Positions 5,740-9,982 of a stretch of DNA of 9,982 nt are shown here, piece by piece. The notes under the pieces are model-generated. The model had not been told where the DNA came from and did not search any database. It saw only the letters and a list, made by a program, of their open reading frames with translations. The number at the start of each line of letters is the position of its first letter. The first letter of the stretch is position 1. Source of the DNA: JABFXC01 sp035551575 (GTDB lineage Bacteria > Gemmatimonadota > Gemmatimonadetes > Gemmatimonadales > Gemmatimonadaceae); the NCBI GenBank assembly GCA_035551575.1, contig DASZNJ010000344.1:1-9982 (forward strand). The letters are read 5' to 3'. Position numbers and translations under genes: made by a program.

Positions 5740-6780
5740 TCAGCGCCGCCCGGACTCCAGCGCCAGCCGCACGACTCGCTCGCACAGCTCCCCGAAGCCG
5801 ATCCCGCATGCCTCCGCGGACTGCGGAATCAGGCTCGTTTCCGTCATCCCGGGGAGGGTATTCGCCTCCAAGCAATAGAAGTGCCCCTCGGGACTCATCC
5901 GGAAATCGATTCGCGCGTAGCCGCCGAGCTTGAGCGCGCGGAAGGCGGCGAGCGCCTGCTGCTGCACCGCCCCCGTCTGCGCCCGGTCGAGCTTCGCTGG
6001 AAATTCCTCGACCGCCATCCCCGCGGTGTACTTGCACTCGTAGTCGTAGATCTCGTGCTTGGGAATGATCTCGCCGACCGCGAGCGCGTCGCCGCCGAGG
6101 ATCCCGACGGTCAGCTCCCGCCCCGGGACGAACGCCTCGATCATGACCTCGTCGTCGTGCTCGTAGGCGAGCGCGATCGCCGCGGCCAGCTCTTCCCGCC
6201 GCTTCACGACGCTGAGCCCGACCGTCGATCCCTGCTTCGACGGCTTCACGACGACCGGCAACCCGAGCGCGGCAACGATCTCGTCGTCCGACGCCGGCGC
6301 CATCAGCCAGTCCGCGGTCCGCACCCCCGCCGCCCGGAAGAGGAGCTTCGAGAGGTCCTTGTCCATCGCCAGCGCGCTCGCGAGGTGTCCGCTCCCCGTG
6401 TAGGTGATCCCGGCCAGGTCGAGCAGCGCCTGCACCGTTCCGTCCTCCCCCTGGCCGCCGTGCAGCCCGAGGAAGACGACGTCCGCCCCGCGCACCGCCG
6501 GATGCTCGCCGAGCGATCCGGGGATCTTCAGCGTAGCGAGGAACTCCGGCGTCGGCGGCGCCTTCTTCACCGCCCCGCTCAGGTAGCCTTTCTCCTCGTC
6601 GGCGGACAGCACCGCCCCCGCCGGGTCGAACGCCGTGACGGTATGGCCGCGCTCGCGCAGCGCCGCCGCCACCCGCGTCCCCGACGCGAACGACACGTCG
6701 CGCTCACTCGACGCACCCCCCATCAGCACCGTGACCTTCAGCGGTGCCGCACTCTCCGTCCCCTTCTTCTTCTCAGCCAT
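5740..6780 (-). CDS. ddl: D-alanine--D-alanine ligase
   Basis: Ddl joins two D-alanines with ATP in the cytosol to make the dipeptide for peptidoglycan precursors. The 346 residues are full length for an ATP-grasp Ddl. Visible motifs are GGASSERDVS (21-30, Glu26 for the first D-Ala), HGGQGEDGTVQ (107-117), VVVKPSKQGSTVG (176-188, ATP-binding Lys179), the omega loop YDYECKYT (245-252, Tyr251), ARIDFR (289-294) and LEANTLPGMTETSLIP (304-319, metal ligands Glu305 and Asn307). The Tyr in the omega loop indicates a D-Ala enzyme rather than a D-lactate one. A short acidic-basic N-terminal tail precedes the fold. It lies 79 nt after cbs, and its leader holds two direct repeats. Confidence 0.97.
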   Translation of the reverse strand: MAEKKKGTESAAPLKVTVLMGGASSERDVSFASGTRVAAALRERGHTVTAFDPAGAVLSADEEKGYLSGAVKKAPPTPEFLATLKIPGSLGEHPAVRGADVVFLGLHGGQGEDGTVQALLDLAGITYTGSGHLASALAMDKDLSKLLFRAAGVRTADWLMAPASDDEIVAALGLPVVVKPSKQGSTVGLSVVKRREELAAAIALAYEHDDEVMIEAFVPGRELTVGILGGDALAVGEIIPKHEIYDYECKYTAGMAVEEFPAKLDRAQTGAVQQQALAAFRALKLGGYARIDFRMSPEGHFYCLEANTLPGMTETSLIPQSAEACGIGFGELCERVVRLALESGRR

Positions 6781-6791
6781 TTCTCGCTGTT

Positions 6792-6838
6792 CTCTCGTCT
6801 CTCATCGCTGTATCGGATGCCCTCTCGTCTCTCGTCGC
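6792..6838 (-). repeat. two 17-bp direct repeats in the ddl leader
   Basis: CTCTCGTCTCTCATCGC (6792-6808) and CTCTCGTCTCTCGTCGC (6822-6838) differ at one base and start 30 bp apart, in the 79-bp gap between the cbs stop and the ddl start. On the minus strand they read as purine-rich GAGAGACGAGAG blocks. They could bind a regulator, act as translation enhancers, or be slippage products. Confidence 0.5.
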
Positions 6839-6859
6839 GATGCTGAAGGTCGAGACGAA

Positions 6860-8302
6860 TCAGCTCTTCATGAGGAACTGCAGCAGGTCGGAGCGCGTGA
6901 CTATCCCCTGCATCGCGCCGTTGCGCCGCACCAGCACCGCGGGGTTCGACTTCGACAGCAGCTTGGCCACCGACTCCACCGGCTGTCCCGCCTCGACGCT
7001 CGGGAAGGGCGGATCCATGATGTCGCTCACCGTCGCGTCGAGCAGCTTCGAGTTCTCGAGGCTCTTCGCCGACAGCGCCCAGTCGCTCACCGAGCCCACG
7101 CAGTTGCTCCCGTCCATCACCGGCAGCTGCGAGACGTCGTGCTGGTGCATCAGCCCGAGCGCCTGGCGCACCGTCGTGCCCGGCGCGACGCTCACCATCG
7201 CCGGCGCGTCGCCGGTCTTCGCGCCGAGTACCGTGCCCAACGTGCCGCGCTCGGGGTCGAGCATCTGGTTCTCGCGCATCCACTCGTCGTTGTACAGCTT
7301 CGACAGGTAGCGCTCCCCCGTGTCGCAGAGGAAGGTCACCACCAGCGCCTTCGGGTCATCGACCTGCCGGGCGATGCCAACCGCGACGTGGGCGATCAGC
7401 CCGGCCGAGCCGCCGACGAACAGCCCCTCCTCGCGAGTCAGCCGCCGCGCCATCGCGAACGAGTCGCGGTCGCTCACCGTCTGGTAGTCGTCGACGAGGT
7501 CGAGGTCGAGCGTCCCCGGCACCTTGTCCTGCCCGATCCCCTCGACCTTGTAGGGCGCCCCCTCCGGGTGTCCCTTCCCCTTCGTCTTCCACATCTCGGC
7601 GAGGATCGACCCCGCCGGGTCGCCGGCGATGATGCGGACCTTTGGGTTCTTCTCCTTCAGGTAGCGGCCGACGCCGGTGATCGTTCCCCCCGTCCCCGCC
7701 GCGGCGACGAAGTGGGTGATCCGCCCCTCCGTCTGCTCCCACAGCTCCGGACCCGTCGTCGCGTAGTGCGCTTCAGGATTCGCGTCGTTGTAGAACTGGT
7801 TCGCCAGGATCGCGTTAGGCGTCTCCTTCGCGATCCGCTTCGCCATCATGACATAGTTGTCCGGATGGTCGGGAGCGACCGCCGTCGGCGTGATGATCAC
7901 CTCGGCGCCGAATGCCTTCAGCAGCCGCACCTTCTCCTGCGACATCTTGTCGGGCATCGTGAAGATGCACCGGTACCCCTTGAGCGCCGCGGCGATCGCC
8001 AGCCCGACACCGGTGTTTCCGCTCGTCCCCTCGACGATCGTTCCGCCCGGCCTCAGCGAGCCGTCCTGCTCCGCGCGCTCGATGATCGGCAACCCGATCC
8101 GGTCCTTCACCGATCCGCCGGGATTGAAGAACTCCGCCTTGCCGTAGACCGGCGTGCGGATCCCCTTCGTCACCCGGTTCAGCCTGATCAGCGGCGTCCA
8201 CCCGATCGTGTCGAGCACCGAGGCGTACGGCCGCCGGTTGCGCTCGACGTCCGCGCTGCTGCCCCCGAAGGATGGTGCGCTGTCGCGTGCGGAGCTCGTC
8301 AT
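6860..8302 (-). CDS. cbs: cystathionine beta-synthase with C-terminal CBS domain pair
   Basis: This PLP enzyme condenses serine and homocysteine to cystathionine in transsulfuration; it can also release H2S from cysteine. The ATG at 8302 overlaps the upstream stop (ATGA), giving 480 residues. The fold-type II core (about 25-345) has PLP Lys66 in NPGGSVKDR, EGTSGNTG (91-98) and the phosphate-binding loop AAGTGGT (201-207). CDTGERYLS (326-334) is typical of bacterial members. Two CBS domains follow (about 360-412 and 424-478), a likely nucleotide or S-adenosylmethionine sensing module. No N-terminal haem-binding segment is present. A plain cysteine synthase is less likely because of the CBS pair and length. 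The frame is open upstream to 8764, but that part overlaps the lipoprotein gene in another frame. Confidence 0.93.
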   Translation of the reverse strand: MTSSARDSAPSFGGSSADVERNRRPYASVLDTIGWTPLIRLNRVTKGIRTPVYGKAEFFNPGGSVKDRIGLPIIERAEQDGSLRPGGTIVEGTSGNTGVGLAIAAALKGYRCIFTMPDKMSQEKVRLLKAFGAEVIITPTAVAPDHPDNYVMMAKRIAKETPNAILANQFYNDANPEAHYATTGPELWEQTEGRITHFVAAAGTGGTITGVGRYLKEKNPKVRIIAGDPAGSILAEMWKTKGKGHPEGAPYKVEGIGQDKVPGTLDLDLVDDYQTVSDRDSFAMARRLTREEGLFVGGSAGLIAHVAVGIARQVDDPKALVVTFLCDTGERYLSKLYNDEWMRENQMLDPERGTLGTVLGAKTGDAPAMVSVAPGTTVRQALGLMHQHDVSQLPVMDGSNCVGSVSDWALSAKSLENSKLLDATVSDIMDPPFPSVEAGQPVESVAKLLSKSNPAVLVRRNGAMQGIVTRSDLLQFLMKS

Positions 8303-8760
8303 GGGGTGCGGGTGCGGTTGAGGATCGTGTCCCCGGGCAGCGGCTGCGCATCGGGATGCCGCCAGTACACCGGGAAGAGAATCGAGATTGCCTGCGGCCG
8401 GCCGTTCTTCTTCGCCGGGATGAAGTGCAGCTCCCTCGCGCCGACGATTGCCGCGCTGTCCAGCGACGCCGTCCCGCTCGCCTCGGCGACGGTCGTCGAA
8501 TCCGGCTGCACGTTTCCGTTCGCGTCGATGAAGATCCGGAGGATCGTGTTTCCCTGGATCTTCTTCGAGTAGGCGGCGGCCGGATAGCGGAAGGGCGCCT
8601 GCTTGTTCGTCATCACCGGCAGCTCGTCGGGGCCCGCGCCCGATCCCGCGAATACCTCCGCCATCTTCTTCGTGTCCGCGTCGCCGACGCAACCGGGCAC
8701 CGCGAGCGCGAGCAGGACGCCGAGCGGCAGCGCGGCGCACCGCCGTGAATGTCTGCGCAT
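8299..8760 (-). CDS. lipoprotein with TonB-type C-terminal domain
   Basis: From ATG 8760 the protein has 153 residues: Arg-rich start, hydrophobic stretch and lipobox-like VPGC with Cys24, then a short linker. A TonB C-terminal domain follows (about 56-134: RYPAAAYSKKIQG, RIFIDANGNV, SLDSAAI, LHFIPAKKNGRP). GAGGT 7 nt upstream supports this start. A second ATG at 8790 overlaps the pheA stop (ATGA) and would add ten residues before the signal peptide. The N-terminal membrane anchor and Pro-rich spacer of true TonB are missing, so it is not an energy transducer of the usual kind. It is translationally linked to cbs downstream. Its function is unknown. Confidence 0.85.
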   Translation of the reverse strand: MRRHSRRCAALPLGVLLALAVPGCVGDADTKKMAEVFAGSGAGPDELPVMTNKQAPFRYPAAAYSKKIQGNTILRIFIDANGNVQPDSTTVAEASGTASLDSAAIVGARELHFIPAKKNGRPQAISILFPVYWRHPDAQPLPGDTILNRTRTP

Positions 8761-8767
8761 CCAACCC

Positions 8768-8772
8768 ACCTC
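8768..8772 (-). promoter_or_regulatory. ribosome binding site deciding the lipoprotein start
   Basis: GAGGT lies 7 nt before ATG 8760. ATG 8790 has no comparable site, so 8760 is preferred, although the overlap at 8790 could permit coupled initiation. Confidence 0.65.
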
Positions 8773-8786
8773 TCTCGTGTAAGCGG

Positions 8787-9389
8787 TCATGATCGCAAGT
8801 TAGCGGGGGGGATGGGGCCGTCGAGCGCGCTCAGCAGGACCGGCGAATCGGCGCGGGCGACGACGGCGAAGCGCGTCACGTTCCCCGCCTGGTCCTCGAT
8901 CGCGCTGGCCAGCGTGACGAGTCCGTAGAGCGCGCCCGCGCGCGCCGATGCGACCGCGGCGCGCCGGCGATCCCCGCTCGCCGCGACCTCGCGGGCAGCG
9001 CCCGCCGTGTCGTGGCTCCGCACCGCCTCGATCCGCGGGTGTGCACCGAGGAACTCCTTGCACTGGCGGAGCGCGACCGGATGGCTCTCCACGGTCCGCA
9101 CCGACTCGAGCGTCGCGCCCTCGATGGCGAGGAGGTGGAGGTGGATGGGAAGCGTCGTCTCGCCGACGATCGAGAGCGTCGAGCCCTCGATCGCGCGCAC
9201 GCTCTCGACGACCGGGCCGGCAATCGAGTTCGCGACCGGCAGCAGCCCGCCGTCGGCGCGTCCCGATTCGACCGCCGCGATGACGTCGCTGAACGACGCG
9301 CACGGCATCGCCCTCGCCGCCGGGCCCCACGAGGCGGCGATCGCCGCCTCGCTGAACGCGCCCGGCTCCCCCTGATAGGCGATCGTCAT
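8787..9389 (-). CDS. pheA: prephenate dehydratase, catalytic domain only
   Basis: This enzyme converts prephenate to phenylpyruvate, the last ring-forming step to phenylalanine. The 200-residue protein covers the catalytic domain: YQGEPGAFSE (5-14), LLPVANSIAGPV (49-60), SHPVALRQC (102-110) and GNVTRF (169-174) with the catalytic Thr-Arg-Phe. It ends about 26 residues after TRF, so the C-terminal ACT domain that binds phenylalanine in most monofunctional enzymes is missing. In the usual IENS motif the Glu is Ala53; Asn54 and Ser55 are kept. The start is ATG 9389, which shares a base with the aroH stop (TGATG). GTG 9392 is the alternative. No Shine-Dalgarno sequence is seen, so translation is probably coupled to aroH. 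Confidence 0.92.
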   Translation of the reverse strand: MTIAYQGEPGAFSEAAIAASWGPAARAMPCASFSDVIAAVESGRADGGLLPVANSIAGPVVESVRAIEGSTLSIVGETTLPIHLHLLAIEGATLESVRTVESHPVALRQCKEFLGAHPRIEAVRSHDTAGAAREVAASGDRRRAAVASARAGALYGLVTLASAIEDQAGNVTRFAVVARADSPVLLSALDGPIPPANLRS

Positions 9390-9796
9390 CACGCGTTAGG
9401 CAGGGGCGGGGTCGCGCGGTCGGGACGGAGCGCGACGGCCGCCCCGAGGTAGACGTGGTTCACTCCCGTCCGCGGCTCGTCGAACTCGGCGTGGATCAGC
9501 ACGCGGATCGTCCGCGCGAGCGCCCCGGGCACGGGGATCTCCATCGTGCAGAGCAGCGCCGCGTCGGTCCACCCGAGCTGCCGCGCCGCCAGCGCCGGGA
9601 ACTGGCTCGCCAGGTCCGGTGTCAGCGTGAAGATCGCGCTCACGATCTCGTGCGGGCGCAGCGTGTTCCGCTCGGCGATCGTCGTCAGGAGCTCGCGCGT
9701 CGCGGCGAGGAGCAGCTGCGCCTCATCCCGCTCGACGGTGATCGCCCCGCGGATCGCGTGCAGGTGGCGCGGTCGCCTCGACGGGTCGCCGGTCAC
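9389..9796 (-). CDS. aroH: chorismate mutase, AroH type
   Basis: The enzyme rearranges chorismate to prephenate, the substrate of the next gene product. The 135 residues match the trimeric AroH (Bacillus subtilis) family, not the helical AroQ type. Active-site residues are in place: Arg16 in IRGAITVERD, Cys83 and Glu86 in LLCTMEIPV, Arg98 in TIRV, Tyr116 in HVYLGAAVALRPD. The start is GTG 9796, overlapping the mutS stop (GTGA), with GGAGG 7 nt upstream. The last four codons contain one of the GCCTAACG octamers, read as Pro-Asn. Together with pheA it replaces the fused bifunctional P-protein of enterobacteria. Confidence 0.95.
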   Translation of the reverse strand: MTGDPSRRPRHLHAIRGAITVERDEAQLLLAATRELLTTIAERNTLRPHEIVSAIFTLTPDLASQFPALAARQLGWTDAALLCTMEIPVPGALARTIRVLIHAEFDEPRTGVNHVYLGAAVALRPDRATPPLPNA

Positions 9797-9982
9797 CGCG
9801 CGCCCTCCCCTGCCGCGGCTTCGGCGCGCAGCTCGGCCAGCAGCTGCAGCGCCTGCAGCGGCGTCAGCGAGTCGGTGTCGAGCGCGGCCAGGCGGGCGAC
9901 CACCGGATGCGGCGCCGGGGTGAACAGCCCCAGCTGCTCGGCGCGGTCCGCCGCGGCCGCGGCGGCGGGGCGGAGCGTCCGC
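9793..9982 (-). CDS. mutS: DNA mismatch repair protein MutS, C-terminal end (partial)
   Basis: Only the last 62 residues are inside the window; the gene continues beyond the right edge. After an Ala-rich stretch the sequence reads QLGLF, then HPVVARLAALDTDSLTPLQALQLLAELR, then a short Ala/Gly-rich tail. This is the usual C-terminus of MutS (QLxLF, then HPV...LRxLDxDxLTPLEALNLLxELK). MutS binds mismatched DNA and starts repair with MutL. Its stop codon overlaps the aroH start by 4 nt. Confidence 0.85.
   Translation of the reverse strand, partial: RTLRPAAAAAADRAEQLGLFTPAPHPVVARLAALDTDSLTPLQALQLLAELRAEAAAGEGAR
9804..9808 (-). promoter_or_regulatory. ribosome binding site of aroH
   Basis: GGAGG, 7 nt before GTG 9796, inside the 3' end of mutS. 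It fixes the aroH start at a GTG codon. Confidence 0.75.

Larger units (their letters stand above)
1066..9401. repeat. dispersed octamer GCCTAACG/CGTTAGGC (8 copies)
   Basis: GCCTAACG is found at 1066-1073, 1386-1393, 2446-2453, 3552-3559 and 5455-5462. Its complement CGTTAGGC is at 4239-4246, 7813-7820 and 9394-9401. The base before GCCTAACG is always T or C. Six copies lie inside genes and two sit at gene ends, where one contains the queF stop codon and one directly precedes the aroH stop. A rough expectation for this composition is below one copy per 10 kb. The span given is only the outer limits of the dispersed set. Confidence 0.85.

Noticed and set aside
6635..8572. Long plus-strand open frame of about 645 codons opposite ddl and cbs
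   Set aside because: It is antisense to two clear enzymes, is rich in Arg, His and Pro as expected from the opposite strand of GC-rich genes, and matches no family.
8303..8764. Upstream extension of the cbs frame
   Set aside because: It overlaps the TonB-CTD lipoprotein in another frame; the ATGA overlap at 8302 is the natural start.
1066..9401. GTTAGGC/GCCTAAC as integron attC core sites
   Set aside because: The word fits the attC core consensus GTTRRRY/RYYYAAC, but the copies are single, lie mostly inside conserved genes, have no paired inner boxes and no integron integrase is present.

Overview
The window comes from a GC-rich (about 70% by eye), Gram-negative bacterium. Exported proteins with Sec signal peptides, a TonB-type C-terminal domain on a lipoprotein, frequent GTG starts, and a rhomboid protease with the C-terminal helical domain common in Bacteroidota and Gemmatimonadota fit a Gemmatimonadota-like genome. 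That placement is an inference. Nearly all genes lie on the minus strand.

Left edge (1-324): a tRNA-Phe gene (anticodon GAA, minus strand) with a clear sigma70-type promoter. A perfect 43-bp copy of its 3' half lies 219 bp further left. Three tandem 12-bp repeats sit between the copies. This looks like a tRNA-associated integration site with a collapsed or excised element.

325-1067: one plus-strand gene for an exported, probably lipid-anchored protein related to CHRD/CuZn-SOD-like domains. It converges with queF across a small intergenic repeat.

1068-4280 (minus): a TPR periplasmic protein, an S41 carboxyl-terminal processing protease overlapping it by 4 nt, and queF. The TPR/S41 pair may be an adaptor-protease unit. 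queF starts inside a 16-bp hairpin and has an insertion between its catalytic residues.

4281-4632: a 352-bp gene-free stretch. It holds nested inverted repeats and a strong plus-strand terminator with no plus-strand gene before it, so it is a candidate structured RNA.

4633-6780 (minus): a rhomboid protease and D-Ala-D-Ala ligase (ddl).

6860-9982 (minus): a tightly overlapping series mutS (3' end only) - aroH - pheA (no ACT domain) - TonB-CTD lipoprotein - cbs. aroH and pheA together convert chorismate to phenylpyruvate. Cbs works in transsulfuration.

Across the window the octamer GCCTAACG/CGTTAGGC occurs eight times, far above chance, in several reading frames and at gene ends. It is the most unusual genome-scale signal here. 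I see no CRISPR array, transposase or defence system.
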